This document shows positions 16,432-24,909 of a stretch of DNA of 53,688 nucleotides, piece after piece. Where the stretch lies: positions 1-53,688 of the forward strand of contig JAVJSU010000017.1 of NCBI GenBank assembly GCA_040219275.1. The letters run 5' to 3'. A program made the translations under genes and the position numbers. A model generated the notes under the pieces. The model was not told where the DNA came from and searched no databases. It saw only the letters and a program-made list of their open reading frames with translations. Source of the stretch: JAVJSU01 sp040219275. GTDB lineage: Bacteria; Chloroflexota; Anaerolineae; Aggregatilineales; Phototrophicaceae. Position 1 is the first letter of the stretch, and each line of letters begins with the position of its first letter.

Positions 16432-17958
16432 TCACGGAATGACCCCGCCGCGGGAGGCAGACGGCAACAAATAATTGACTGTCTCCGGCACAGGCGTGAG
16501 CAGATAGACTTCCCACATGCGTGACCATCCTTGAAAATCGTCGTCGCTGTAGCCCAGATCAATCCAATAGGGTGAACTGCGCGGACCGCCTGTATCCAGA
16601 ATTTCGCCCACGCCATAATTGGGCACATACACCCGCGTATAATACGGAATGATGCGCGGATCAGTAGCGACCACGCCATATTGCAACACGCGTCCCGTCG
16701 CCGTGATGTTATCGCCGCCCAACGCTGCGGGATGATAGCTGGTCGCATAGACGCTCAGATGTCGCCAATACTCCACCGGACCATCGGGGGTATCCAGCGT
16801 GCGGATAACGATTTGCGTGCCATACGCCACGATCTGCGTCTGTAATGCCTGCACGACGGTTTCTGAATCGACCTCACGGCGGACTTCGATGCCGTTCTCA
16901 TAACGCACACGGATTGTTCGCTCTAGCACGCCATTGAGTCCGCTTTGCAACACCTGCCGATTATCCAGCGTCAAATTTTCATCCGGCTGATAGACGGTCT
17001 CAAACGGGAGGGTTTCCTGCTCGGTGAGTAGCTCCTCCGTCACCCGAATCACGCGGACGGAGATACCACCCACAACGGGTTCTTCTTCCGCAGGCACGGT
17101 GTAATCCAAGCCTGTGAGCACGATTCCGGCTTCTGTGACTGCATCGCCAATGGTGGGGCGATTGGTACGGGTTTCTTGCCTGCGTCCATCTGCGATGATC
17201 GTCAACGGGCGGGAGCGATCTACGTTGATTTGCAAGCCATCCCCCAGCAAAGTGCTCACATCCGGCGTGACGCTATCCGCCAGAAACAGCGTGATTCCGG
17301 CTTCTTCCAGCGCATCGCCAACGGTCTCTTCTGTTGTGGCAAGGCTAATGGTGGAGTCGCCGTCGAGAATGGTGATGTTGACCGCCCGTTCAATCATGAT
17401 GGTCGTCACCGGCACGGGCCACGTCACCAGATCAGTCAGTTCGGCGCGGGTGCCGTCGATCAAGATGCGATCCGATGTGTTGGCGATGATTCCAGCGTTG
17501 CGGAGGATGTTATCGGGCGTATCGAGGGTGGTTCGTAAGACCGTCGTCAGTTCATCAACGATGATCGTTACGGTACGCGCCCGTTCGATCTCCACCTGCA
17601 TCCCGTTTTCTATACGTGTGATTAAACCGGGTGTTACGGTATCGCCCGCGTTGATGTCAATATCCTGCTCGCGTAATAGATCGGCGACAGTCTGCGCGCT
17701 GGCAGTCAATGACCGGGGATTGCCACCGTCGATCAGCGTGATTCGTACCGGAGTCGATTGTCCGTCGCCGCCAGAAAACGTGAGGACAACCGCAACGCTG
17801 ACGAGTGCCAATCCGATAACAATTGCCAGAATACGGAGTAAGCGGGTGTGCATGGGCTTCACTGGCTGGGTATCTTGCAGAGCGTCGATGCGTTGGCTGT
17901 GGATAGGTTGTGTATCATCAAGTGAGGTGGGTTCTGATTCGTACAACGGCAGTTTCAT
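16432..17958 (-). CDS. DUF348/G5/3D-domain cell-wall protein (YabE/Rpf-like)
   Basis: 508 residues. A cytoplasmic head is followed by one transmembrane segment (about 44-66, LLRILAIVIGLALVSVAVVL). Next come ubiquitin-like DUF348 modules, each with an ITLIDGG-, ITILDGD- or LTIIADG-type first strand and a TVADLL/TVGDAL/TIGDAV helix, then a G5 region around 325-385. The C-terminal 3D domain carries its Asp residues in VVATDPRIIPYYTRV, EILDTGG and YWIDLGYSDDD. This architecture is that of resuscitation-promoting-factor-like and YabE-type muralytic proteins, so lytic-transglycosylase-like peptidoglycan cleavage outside the cell is likely. The MltA-like 3D fold is known; activity here is inferred. 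Confidence 0.88.
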   Translation of the reverse strand: MKLPLYESEPTSLDDTQPIHSQRIDALQDTQPVKPMHTRLLRILAIVIGLALVSVAVVLTFSGGDGQSTPVRITLIDGGNPRSLTASAQTVADLLREQDIDINAGDTVTPGLITRIENGMQVEIERARTVTIIVDELTTVLRTTLDTPDNILRNAGIIANTSDRILIDGTRAELTDLVTWPVPVTTIMIERAVNITILDGDSTISLATTEETVGDALEEAGITLFLADSVTPDVSTLLGDGLQINVDRSRPLTIIADGRRQETRTNRPTIGDAVTEAGIVLTGLDYTVPAEEEPVVGGISVRVIRVTEELLTEQETLPFETVYQPDENLTLDNRQVLQSGLNGVLERTIRVRYENGIEVRREVDSETVVQALQTQIVAYGTQIVIRTLDTPDGPVEYWRHLSVYATSYHPAALGGDNITATGRVLQYGVVATDPRIIPYYTRVYVPNYGVGEILDTGGPRSSPYWIDLGYSDDDFQGWSRMWEVYLLTPVPETVNYLLPSASRGGVIP

Positions 17959-18270
17959 TCGGCTTACCGGACAAAATTTTGTTATGACGGTTTACCGTTA
18001 GGGGAAGAAACGCCGTCATTTATGAACACTATTCAGGAGTGCGATGGTTCGCTCATTTGCTGGCAGACTCTACCACAGGCAGTCATCACAGACAATTGAA
18101 AAACGTTTTGACCTCTCCATTTTGCTGGTTGACCATTTTTTATTAAGGTAAAAATTGGCATCTTAACTAAATATTTCGTAATTTTTCATAATGGATTTAC
18201 ACAATCTCTATTCTTCACACGCCAAACGAACATATAATCAAATTGTGTATATTTGTACAAAGCAGGATAA
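17959..18270. promoter_or_regulatory. Divergent A/T-rich promoter region, no gene seen
   Basis: 312 bases lie between the divergent 3D-domain and receiver genes. The right half is A/T-rich. A perfect TATAAT (18233-18238) is preceded at 16 bases by a poor TTCTTC (18211-18216). The sequence around 18242-18260 (TTGTGTATATTTGTACAA) is a partial inverted repeat just before the AGGA ribosome binding site of the receiver gene. No further feature was seen. Confidence 0.45.
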
Positions 18271-18639
18271 ATGTCGGTTATATTGGTAGTGGAAGACTCT
18301 CATGAAAATGCACAACTTATCATCACTGCGATGGAGTCTCGTGGATATGAAGTTGTTTGGGTTAAGGACGGCAATACGGCGATTGATGCCGCATTGCAGG
18401 TTCGCCCTGAATTGATCTTGATGGATTTACGGTTGCCGGAGAAAGATGGCTGGCAAGCGACCTATGAAATCCGCAACAATCCACACCTCAGCCACATACC
18501 GATTATTGCCATCTCTGTAGAAGCAAAATCTGATGATCGCGCCCGCGCATTTGATGCCGGTTGCAATGAATATTTCTCCAAACCGTTCAGTGTTGTGGAA
18601 CTGCGTGAGGCAGTCGCCCACTATATTGGAATGCCGTAA
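18271..18639 (+). CDS. Stand-alone response-regulator receiver (CheY-like)
   Basis: 122 residues, a single receiver domain with no output module. The acidic pair is E8/D9, the phospho-acceptor D52 (LILMDLRLP), the switch residue S82 (IIAISVEAK) in place of the common Thr, and the conserved Lys K104 (FSKPF). The AGGA ribosome binding site lies a few bases before the ATG. Single receivers of this type pass phosphate between kinases or signal by protein contact. No kinase is adjacent; the closest in the window is the GAF kinase at 22110. Confidence 0.93.
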   Translation: MSVILVVEDSHENAQLIITAMESRGYEVVWVKDGNTAIDAALQVRPELILMDLRLPEKDGWQATYEIRNNPHLSHIPIIAISVEAKSDDRARAFDAGCNEYFSKPFSVVELREAVAHYIGMP

Positions 18640-18650
18640 AACCCAACTTA

Positions 18651-18875
18651 ACTGACCTTACGCAAAGGATTGACAGAAGGAATTTTGCATCCTGTGACCG
18701 CCAATGGCTCAAACCCATTGGCTAATTTGATGGTAAAACCCTTCTGAAGCAGGCTCTTCTTCCCGAACATTTGTGAAAATAGCCCACTTCAGTGGGGTTT
18801 TAGAGAAATTCTAGCGATGAGGTTTTAGCTCATCGCGGAAAGTCAACCAAACAGATTGCACCTGCGTAACGTCAG
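18651..18875. repeat. Multi-hairpin repeat element, copy B (gene-free interval 18640-18955)
   Basis: The core at 18677-18838 shares with copy A (about 11.36 kb) the hairpin CCAATGG...CCATTGG, the CTTCTGAAGCAGG stem region, TTGTGAAAATAGCCCACTT, and a final hairpin. Here the last one has different arms, CGATGAG/CTCATCG around GTTTTAG, so the structure is kept while the sequence changed. Outer inverted arms CTGACCTTACGCA (18651-18663) and TGCGTAACGTCAG (18863-18875) enclose the whole element. No coding potential was seen. Confidence 0.75.
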
Positions 18876-18884
18876 TCAACTTAA

Positions 18885-18920
18885 CAAAAAAACGCGCAGG
18901 GCAAGGCTATTGCTCTACGC
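18885..18920 (-). terminator. Terminator of the aldo/keto reductase gene
   Basis: Minus-strand arms at 18920-18910 and 18904-18894 (GCGTAGAGCAA / TTGCCCTGCGC, one mismatch and one wobble) are followed by GTTTTTTTG. It lies 36 bases past the reductase stop. Confidence 0.75.
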
Positions 18921-18955
18921 ATCTTTTCAATGGAACCGTCTACGATAAAAATAAC

Positions 18956-19987
18956 CTAAACCGGCGTGACCGGCACACGATGATTGTCAATCTGCGAGAA
19001 GGTTTCGCCGAAGATCAGCCCGCGTACATGGTCATTCGTCAAAAAGCTCAACGGAAAGTCAATTTTGAAATCTGTCGCATCGTTGAGTTGTTTGACCTGC
19101 TCCGGCGTGAGGGAAAATTCCAGCGCGCCGAGGTTATCGACGATTTGCTTTTCCGTGCGTGCGCCGATGATCGGTATGATGTTGCCCATTTGCGCCCGTA
19201 CATAATTAATGGCGATCTGCGCCGGAGTCTGCCCGATTTCTGCGCCGAGTTTCATCAAGACTTCGGCTAAATTTTTCTCTTTCGGGCTGGCATCACTATC
19301 CCGTTTTGGATCATCGTTCGGTGTGTTGTATTTACCCGTCAACGCCCCCTGACCGATCACGCCCCACGGAGTCACGCTCAGATCAAGCTCGCGTGCCATC
19401 GGGAAAATATCACGCTCGGCGGCACGTCCGGCAAGGCTATACGGCACTTGAATCGCCACCGGACGCGACCATCCGTGTGTTTCTGCCAATGCCACAGCAT
19501 ACGACACCACCCACGCAGGTGTATCTGAGAATGCGAAATAATGCACCTTGCCCGCCCGAATCAGATCATCCACCGAGCGCAGAACCTCGGCGACAGGGGT
19601 CATAAAATCCCACATATGCAGATAAAGTACGTCGATGGCTTCTGTATCCAGACGGCGCAAACTTTTCTCGATGGTCTGCACCATATTTTTACGGCTATTC
19701 CCGCCCGCGTTGGGATTCTTGGGATTTTCCGTCAGGGTATATTTGGTAGCGAGGACGAAATGATCGCGTTCGCTTTTGATGAATTCGCCGACGTAAGTCT
19801 CGCTCGTTCCGTTGGTGTAATTGTTGGCGGTGTCGACGAAATTGCCGCCCTGCGCGACGAACGCATCGAAGATTTTCTGGCTGACTTCTTTAGAAGCACC
19901 CCATCCCCAATCCTCGCCGAAGGTCATCGTACCGAGGCACAATTCAGAGACACGTAAGCCTGATTTACCGAGTAATTTATAGCGCAT
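18956..19987 (-). CDS. Aldo/keto reductase
   Basis: 343 residues, NAD(P)H-dependent reductase of carbonyl compounds with the (beta/alpha)8 fold. The catalytic tetrad is readable as D52 (NFVDTANNY), Y57, K82 (LATKYT) and H124 (LYLHMWD). The C-terminal cofactor region has IPIIGARTEKQIVDNLGAL. The YajO/Tas-like length and the GTMTFGEDWGWG start suit the larger AKR members. It follows the MerR regulator gene by 62 bases on the same strand, so the pair is probably an inducible operon for reactive carbonyls or xenobiotics (inference). Confidence 0.9.
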   Translation of the reverse strand: MRYKLLGKSGLRVSELCLGTMTFGEDWGWGASKEVSQKIFDAFVAQGGNFVDTANNYTNGTSETYVGEFIKSERDHFVLATKYTLTENPKNPNAGGNSRKNMVQTIEKSLRRLDTEAIDVLYLHMWDFMTPVAEVLRSVDDLIRAGKVHYFAFSDTPAWVVSYAVALAETHGWSRPVAIQVPYSLAGRAAERDIFPMARELDLSVTPWGVIGQGALTGKYNTPNDDPKRDSDASPKEKNLAEVLMKLGAEIGQTPAQIAINYVRAQMGNIIPIIGARTEKQIVDNLGALEFSLTPEQVKQLNDATDFKIDFPLSFLTNDHVRGLIFGETFSQIDNHRVPVTPV

Positions 19988-20049
19988 GATTTTTTCTCCA
20001 GGAATGTATATTATTTAAAAATGACCTTAACTGATCGGGCATAAAGCGA

Positions 20050-20910
20050 TTATTTGCTCTCTTCTTTGCTCACCGGAACCTGTAGCTCGGTGACGAATTC
20101 GCCCGCAGTGGTCGTCAAATAGGCATCCGGCAGACGGTAGCCCACGTTATCTGCACCAAAGCGCAAATAGACCTCGCGCAATGCCCCGCTGATGGTGTAG
20201 TCGTGGGTGGCGATCCAACCGAACAGGCTGGTGTAGGCTTCTGCGATGGAGATGTAATCACCCTTATGCACCACACATGCCATCGTTGCCACCGCTTCGA
20301 CTTCGCGGATATGCACGCGTTCCGTCGCCGGGATGACCGCGTTCACCGGAACTGCGATTTCTACGTCGATGTCATCGTCCCGATAGTCCGCATCATGATA
20401 GATCGTCAGTGGTGGTGCGGTTTCACGGGCGTTATAACGGGCGACATAGGCTTCGATTTCCTCGAACATCGCCGTGATGTCGCCGCTATCTGCTTTGACG
20501 ACGGCGCGAATCCCCGCCACGATTTGCGGCGCAATTTTACGAAGCACGACATCATAAACAGGCACACCGTCCTCCAATTCAATCTGCCTCAACCGACCTT
20601 CCACCTGTTCCAGACGGGTTTGCTCCTCACGGACACGGGTGGCGATTTCTGCCCGTTTGAGCTTGAGCATCCCGCGAATCTCGCTGGCGGGTAGGGCATC
20701 ATCCAGCAAGGTGGCGATTTGCTCCAACGAAAAGCCGAGGTCTTTTAGCGCGATGATGCGGTTCAGGCGCGGCAGTTGATCGGCGCTGTAGTAGCGATAA
20801 TTCGTGAACGGATCAACCTGCGCGGGTTTGAGCAAGCCAATTTCGTCGTAATGCCGGAGCATCTTGATCGACACGCGGCTAAATTTTGAGAAATCACCAA
20901 TTTTGAACAT
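20050..20910 (-). CDS. MerR family regulator with GyrI-like effector domain
   Basis: 286 residues. The N-terminal winged helix is typical MerR (FKIGDFSKFSRVSIKMLRHY, then DEIGLLKP and YRYYSADQL). A coiled helix follows (about 75-112), then a GyrI/SOUL-like ligand-binding region to the end, with LTIYHDADYRDDDIDVEIAV. BmrR- and TipA-type proteins of this design sense hydrophobic or cationic drugs and activate genes by untwisting a promoter with a long spacer. Exactly such a promoter precedes this gene (20937-20967), which points to autoregulation. Probable operon with the aldo/keto reductase downstream, and divergent from the toast-rack lipoprotein. Confidence 0.9.
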   Translation of the reverse strand: MFKIGDFSKFSRVSIKMLRHYDEIGLLKPAQVDPFTNYRYYSADQLPRLNRIIALKDLGFSLEQIATLLDDALPASEIRGMLKLKRAEIATRVREEQTRLEQVEGRLRQIELEDGVPVYDVVLRKIAPQIVAGIRAVVKADSGDITAMFEEIEAYVARYNARETAPPLTIYHDADYRDDDIDVEIAVPVNAVIPATERVHIREVEAVATMACVVHKGDYISIAEAYTSLFGWIATHDYTISGALREVYLRFGADNVGYRLPDAYLTTTAGEFVTELQVPVSKEESK

Positions 20911-20936
20911 CGTCCACCCGGTCTTAATTCTCTATA

Positions 20937-20967
20937 ACTCTACAGTCTCCTATCATGGTAGAGTCAA
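20937..20967 (-). promoter_or_regulatory. MerR-type promoter with 19-bp spacer (autoregulatory)
   Basis: On the minus strand TTGACT (20967-20962) and TAGAGT (20942-20937) are separated by 19 bases. The spacer region carries an interrupted palindrome (CTCTAC...GTAGAG on the plus strand). A 19-base spacer with a dyad between -35 and -10 is the hallmark of promoters activated by MerR-family proteins. The merR start codon is 27 bases downstream of the -10. The dyad could also affect the divergent lipoprotein gene. Confidence 0.78.
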
Positions 20968-21029
20968 GGAGTGTTTGCAACGCGTTTATATTTTATATGA
21001 AGAGTGCATCTCAAAGGACGATATTACGC

Positions 21030-21875
21030 GTGAGAAATTTATTTGGGAGCGTGCTAATTATCCTGTTAATTCCGGCGATTTTCGTTGCCTGTAGCCCCTC
21101 AGCGCAACTCAAAACCGTCACTTTTGAATCTCCTTTAGCAGATGTGCAAGCCGCAGATGTCACTATTGAAATACCCTTCCAACGGGTCGCGGTGAATGCA
21201 CTTAGCGGGCGTGAAAATCTGATGAGCGGCAGGGTGCAGGTGATCGGCGATCTGGATTTTAATGTGGATGGCGACGATGCACGCCGTATTTTATCGCTCG
21301 GTGAGGACAGCGGAAACCAGAGTTATGCCGGTGATGAAGAAGCCGAGTGGACAATCGGGCTGACTGCACAAATCCCGCTCCGGTTGAATTACATCATGAA
21401 TGCAGGCACATCGACGCTCGATTTGCGCGGTGTCAAACTTGATGATTTTGCGCTGACGATGTTTACGGGCGACCTAACTGCCATCTTACCCGCTACAAAT
21501 AACGGCTATAACGTCAATGTCGATATGCGTTCTGGCAGTGGATCAGTCAACTTGCCTGAGGATTTTGACACACACATGCGCGTCAACGTCGGTTCCGGCG
21601 AACTTCGCGTTACGGTGGGCGCGGAGAGTGGAGGCACGGTGGATGTGGATATGACTACGGGGGAGGTGATCTTCTCTGTACCGGAGACAATCGGGGTACG
21701 CGTAGAAATGGGGGAACTCAGTTCGGGCAATATCGTTGTGCCAGCATCGTTGATGTTGATATCCGGCAGTGCCAGCGCGAACGGTGTGTGGGAAAGCGCG
21801 GGTTACGAAGATAATGCCTATCAGATGGTCTTCAGGATAGCGATGCAAAACGGAAGGTTTATCATTCAAAATTAA
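21030..21875 (+). CDS. Toast-rack family lipoprotein
   Basis: The open frame begins at 20955. I choose GTG 21030 because AAAGGA lies about 11 bases before it and it gives a compact lipoprotein signal (hydrophobic 4-20, then VAC with Cys at 21). The 281-residue product is then lipid-anchored outside the membrane. The C-terminal two-thirds is a series of short strands (LTAILPATN, VNVDMRSGSGSVNLP, MRVNVGSGELRVTVGAES, VDVDMTTGEVIFSVP) typical of the right-handed beta architecture of toast-rack/LiaF-like proteins. Function unknown; LiaF relatives sense envelope stress. It is divergent from the merR gene and shares its short regulatory region. Confidence 0.75.
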   Translation: MRNLFGSVLIILLIPAIFVACSPSAQLKTVTFESPLADVQAADVTIEIPFQRVAVNALSGRENLMSGRVQVIGDLDFNVDGDDARRILSLGEDSGNQSYAGDEEAEWTIGLTAQIPLRLNYIMNAGTSTLDLRGVKLDDFALTMFTGDLTAILPATNNGYNVNVDMRSGSGSVNLPEDFDTHMRVNVGSGELRVTVGAESGGTVDVDMTTGEVIFSVPETIGVRVEMGELSSGNIVVPASLMLISGSASANGVWESAGYEDNAYQMVFRIAMQNGRFIIQN

Positions 21876-22109
21876 GAATCGTTATATACTGAGGTCTGTT
21901 TAAGCTGTATTACAGGTTTGATTTTCATGAATTTTGATAATATCGTAGCTCATAAAACTAAATTCTGTAAATTATTCAGACTTTCTCAATTTTCTTAATA
22001 CTATTAAGCTATATTCTATTGTAATATATAGTAACGAAGCAAAGCAACATAGACAAGTTTCAACACTCATCGGAGATACATTAGACGTAAGTTTGTGGAG
22101 AAAAACACA

Positions 22110-23441
22110 ATGGACAGCAACCCGACACCGCAACTTCAAGCACTCAAAGACACTCAGCCATTACAGCCGACATCTGATGTGCAAAGTAAACTCATCACCC
22201 AGAAATTGCGCCCGTTGGATGCTCCCTTATCACGCATGAGTGAATCGAAGTCGCAGGAAGAGCAATTGCGGGCGACCATTCGTAAAATCTCCCAACATGC
22301 CAAACAAATGCTGGATTTTGACCACTGTAGTGTGTATCTGCAAACTCAGGAAACCTTCCGCTATTTCATTATGTTTGATGCGACGGCGGAATCAGTGATC
22401 TCCCCACCCAGAAATTTTGACCAACTGCGCCAGATCATCACGCGTGGCACGCCCCATATCACTACAACAAGCCGCCCGACGGATTTCTACAAGACCTTTA
22501 ATTCACAAATCCTGATGCCCATCCTCGTAGACGGTAAGGCAGTCGGGTTGTTCAACTTCGCCTGCAAAGCGGCTTCCCACTATACCAAGCAGGATGTCCG
22601 CATTGTGTACGCGCTCACCAATCAGCTGGCGGCGAATATCCATAGTGCTAATTTGCAAGAGCAGATTAAGCATATGAAAGCCAAACAGGACATGCTGGAA
22701 CGCGAAATTGATGGGCTTAACCGTGACCATGAAGACACAAGCGACAAGAACACCGAACTCGAAGCCTATGCCCACACGGTCGCCCATGATCTGAAAACGC
22801 CCCTCGGTGCGGCGATGGTACAGCTTGAGATGGTTGACCTGTTGATGAAGAAGAACACGATGGATCGTGTCGAGCATTTCGTCACCGGTGCAAAATCCGA
22901 GTTATGGCGTATGAAAGACATGATCGAACAATTGCTGGTGCTGGCGACTGTCGATGAACTGGACGAGACCCTCTATAAAGTGAAGGCGAACGCGGTGATT
23001 GATCGTGCCGTAGAACGTTTCCAATATGAGATCCACAACCGCAACATCACGCTGAATGTCATGCCGGAAATGCCTGCCCTGTGGGGAAATAACCAATGGG
23101 TAGAAGAGGTTTTCGCTAACCTCATTAGCAATGCCATCAAATATATGGGCGACAATCCCACGCCAAATATCAGCGTCAGCGCAAAAATACAGGATTATCA
23201 GGTGCGTTATGAAGTCACTGATAACGGCATCGGCATTAAGAAAGAAGATCAGGAAAAACTATTCAAGAAATTCGCCCGCCTGCACACGATCAACACCACC
23301 GGAACGGGCTTGGGCTTGAACATCGTGCAACGCATCGTCCACAAATTGGGCGGTGAAACCGGATTTGAAAGCACTTTCGGCGAAGGCAGTACCTTCTGGT
23401 TTACTGTGCCGCATCTCTATGAATTGCCGAAAGCGCAATAA
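22110..23441 (+). CDS. GAF-domain sensor histidine kinase
   Basis: ATG 22110 is preferred over the in-frame GTG 22095 because GGAG lies 9 bases upstream. The 443-residue soluble kinase has a GAF-like sensor domain (about 55-180), a coiled coil (about 182-215), then the H box with H226 (AYAHTVAHDLKTPLG). The ATP-binding boxes follow: N box NLISNAIKYM, G1 DNGIGI (371-376), F box LFKKFARLH and G2 GTGLGLN (398-404). There is no transmembrane segment. It lacks an adjacent response regulator, so its partner is unknown. A dispersed inverted repeat begins directly at its stop codon. Confidence 0.93.
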   Translation: MDSNPTPQLQALKDTQPLQPTSDVQSKLITQKLRPLDAPLSRMSESKSQEEQLRATIRKISQHAKQMLDFDHCSVYLQTQETFRYFIMFDATAESVISPPRNFDQLRQIITRGTPHITTTSRPTDFYKTFNSQILMPILVDGKAVGLFNFACKAASHYTKQDVRIVYALTNQLAANIHSANLQEQIKHMKAKQDMLEREIDGLNRDHEDTSDKNTELEAYAHTVAHDLKTPLGAAMVQLEMVDLLMKKNTMDRVEHFVTGAKSELWRMKDMIEQLLVLATVDELDETLYKVKANAVIDRAVERFQYEIHNRNITLNVMPEMPALWGNNQWVEEVFANLISNAIKYMGDNPTPNISVSAKIQDYQVRYEVTDNGIGIKKEDQEKLFKKFARLHTINTTGTGLGLNIVQRIVHKLGGETGFESTFGEGSTFWFTVPHLYELPKAQ

Positions 23442-23590
23442 TAACGTCAGGTCTGGATAAGCAAACGATCATGAATGACAGTAATTTTGTGGACAAAGAC
23501 CTTGAATATCGGAGCTTTTGGCTCTTAGCTTTTAGCAAAAGCATTGTTTTTTTCAAACTAAAAGCCAAAAGCTAACGGCTATTTTTCACG
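23442..23590. repeat. Dispersed ~140-bp element, copy 1 (plus orientation)
   Basis: It begins TAACGTCAG just after the kinase stop and contains AAACGATCATGAATGACAG, CCTTGAATAT and a self-complementary core built on CTTTTAGC/GCTAAAAG. The same sequence runs on the opposite strand at about 26500-26639. The two copies enclose two genes. No reading frame. A short relative of the core (GCTAAAAGCTAAA) lies at about 9931-9943. Confidence 0.8.
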
Positions 23591-23665
23591 AATAATCACA
23601 TTTGAGAGTGATAATTTAACACCGCTCACGAGGCGTAAATTGGTCATTTATGCCTCGTTTTTTGT

Positions 23666-24529
23666 TTATGCTGGCAGGAAGCGATCCCGCACGCGCAGGA
23701 ACACATAATACAAGCCGATGCCGAGCATCACCGCCCATAGCGGACTGACCGCCTGCACGCCCGCGTCACCATTCCAGAGCATCAACAAGCCCGTCAGCAA
23801 AATCAGCACCATCGCCCCGCGCACCCGATTCATTCGCAACGGCTGATTCGTCACATCAGAGCGCACTTTGTCCAGCCGAACACTCAGAATCGTCCCGACA
23901 AACAGCACCGTAATCCCTATCACCGCCGCCACATACGGCAGGGTCAGGTCACCGAACGGATCAACCCCGATGGCGACCAGATAGATCACGACTCCACCGG
24001 CAACACCTGCCGCAAAGACTGCATGGCTCGGATGACGGGGATGTAAAAAGGCATCGATCAACAATGCGACGATGGCGACGATCCCCAATTGCCAGTAGCC
24101 GAAGAGCACAAACAACAACGATCCGCCGAGGATGATAAACGAATCCAGCCGTGTGGCGGGCGGTCCGACGGTACGATTGACAATCCGCATCACCGGATTC
24201 ATAAAATAGATAACCAGAATATTCGGATTTCCGGGCAAGGCGATCACGGCGAGAAAGGCGAGCGCCGCACAGACAAATGCCGAGAGATCATGTTCGGGGT
24301 CGGCTTCCCGCCCGATCATCCACGCCAGAATCACGCTCAACGCGGCGAAAAAGGCATCGCTCAACGCCGTGCCGATGCTGTTACCCACCGCCAGACTGAT
24401 GGCAACACCTGCCAGCGCGGCAACCGGCGTGGCGATCAAAATGGCGAGATTTGTGCGGTATGTCGGGTCAATCGGGCGACCCAACGAGGTGACTGTGTTC
24501 AGTTCACTATTCTGCATATTGGCTTTCAA
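23666..24529 (-). CDS. Polytopic membrane protein of unknown function
   Basis: 287 residues with about eight hydrophobic segments, for example LAILIATPVAALAGVAISLA, AFVCAALAFLAVIAL and YVAAVIGITVLFVGTILSV. A short polar N-terminus carries LGRPIDPTYRTN, and the C-terminus is basic. A conserved-looking polar loop (NRTVGPPATRLDS) lies between the third and fourth segments. I cannot assign a family or transport substrate. It stands alone, divergent from the phosphodiesterase-like gene, and both are framed by the inverted dispersed element. Confidence 0.7.
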   Translation of the reverse strand: MKANMQNSELNTVTSLGRPIDPTYRTNLAILIATPVAALAGVAISLAVGNSIGTALSDAFFAALSVILAWMIGREADPEHDLSAFVCAALAFLAVIALPGNPNILVIYFMNPVMRIVNRTVGPPATRLDSFIILGGSLLFVLFGYWQLGIVAIVALLIDAFLHPRHPSHAVFAAGVAGGVVIYLVAIGVDPFGDLTLPYVAAVIGITVLFVGTILSVRLDKVRSDVTNQPLRMNRVRGAMVLILLTGLLMLWNGDAGVQAVSPLWAVMLGIGLYYVFLRVRDRFLPA

Positions 24530-24909
24530 TTTTCGTTAGTTGGATATGTTTATCTTGATTGTTAGTCAGTAGTTCAGCGGGTCAGTTTCTCAGTAAAAGC
24601 ATTCATGTTGCACATCACGACCTTTTTTAGCTGAACTGCTGATGGTTGAGACGCTAAAAAGGTCTCTTTTTACAAGAGTTTCTGAAAAAATAGCTTCATA
24701 ATACAACGAGCAATCAGCGTATGTTGATATACATGCCCGCATTATAGTGCATCGGCGCGGGCTTTTCATGGGAACAGTTCCGTTTTCATCAAATAGAGCG
24801 CCATTCGCGCATAAGCCGAGGCAGAGAGTTAAGCAGTCCATGAGTAGTGATGGAAAGGCGATCATTCTCGCTATAATGGACTACTTAATGATATTAAAAG
24901 GCATAGATC
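24530..24909. promoter_or_regulatory. Divergent intergenic region with CAGT octads, hairpin and -10 site
   Basis: Four 8-base units starting with CAG (24567-24598) form a CAGT-type array. A hairpin of about 12 bp with one mismatch (GACCTTTTTTAGC 24619-24631, GCTAAAAAGGTC 24653-24664) is followed by TCTTTTT. An alternative shorter stem GAGAC/GTCTC (24648-24652, 24662-24666) overlaps its 3' arm. TATAAT at 24872-24877 could serve the plus-strand gene at 24910, though its -35 is weak. The short reading frames here have no family signal, and I do not call them genes. Confidence 0.5.

Noticed and set aside
17114..18001. 295-codon plus-strand reading frame
   Set aside because: Antisense of the 3D-domain protein. 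The Ser/Val/Arg-rich composition is typical of shadow frames.
24590..24865. 91-codon minus-strand frame upstream of the membrane protein gene
   Set aside because: It runs through the hairpin and repeat-rich leader, and its translation looks random.
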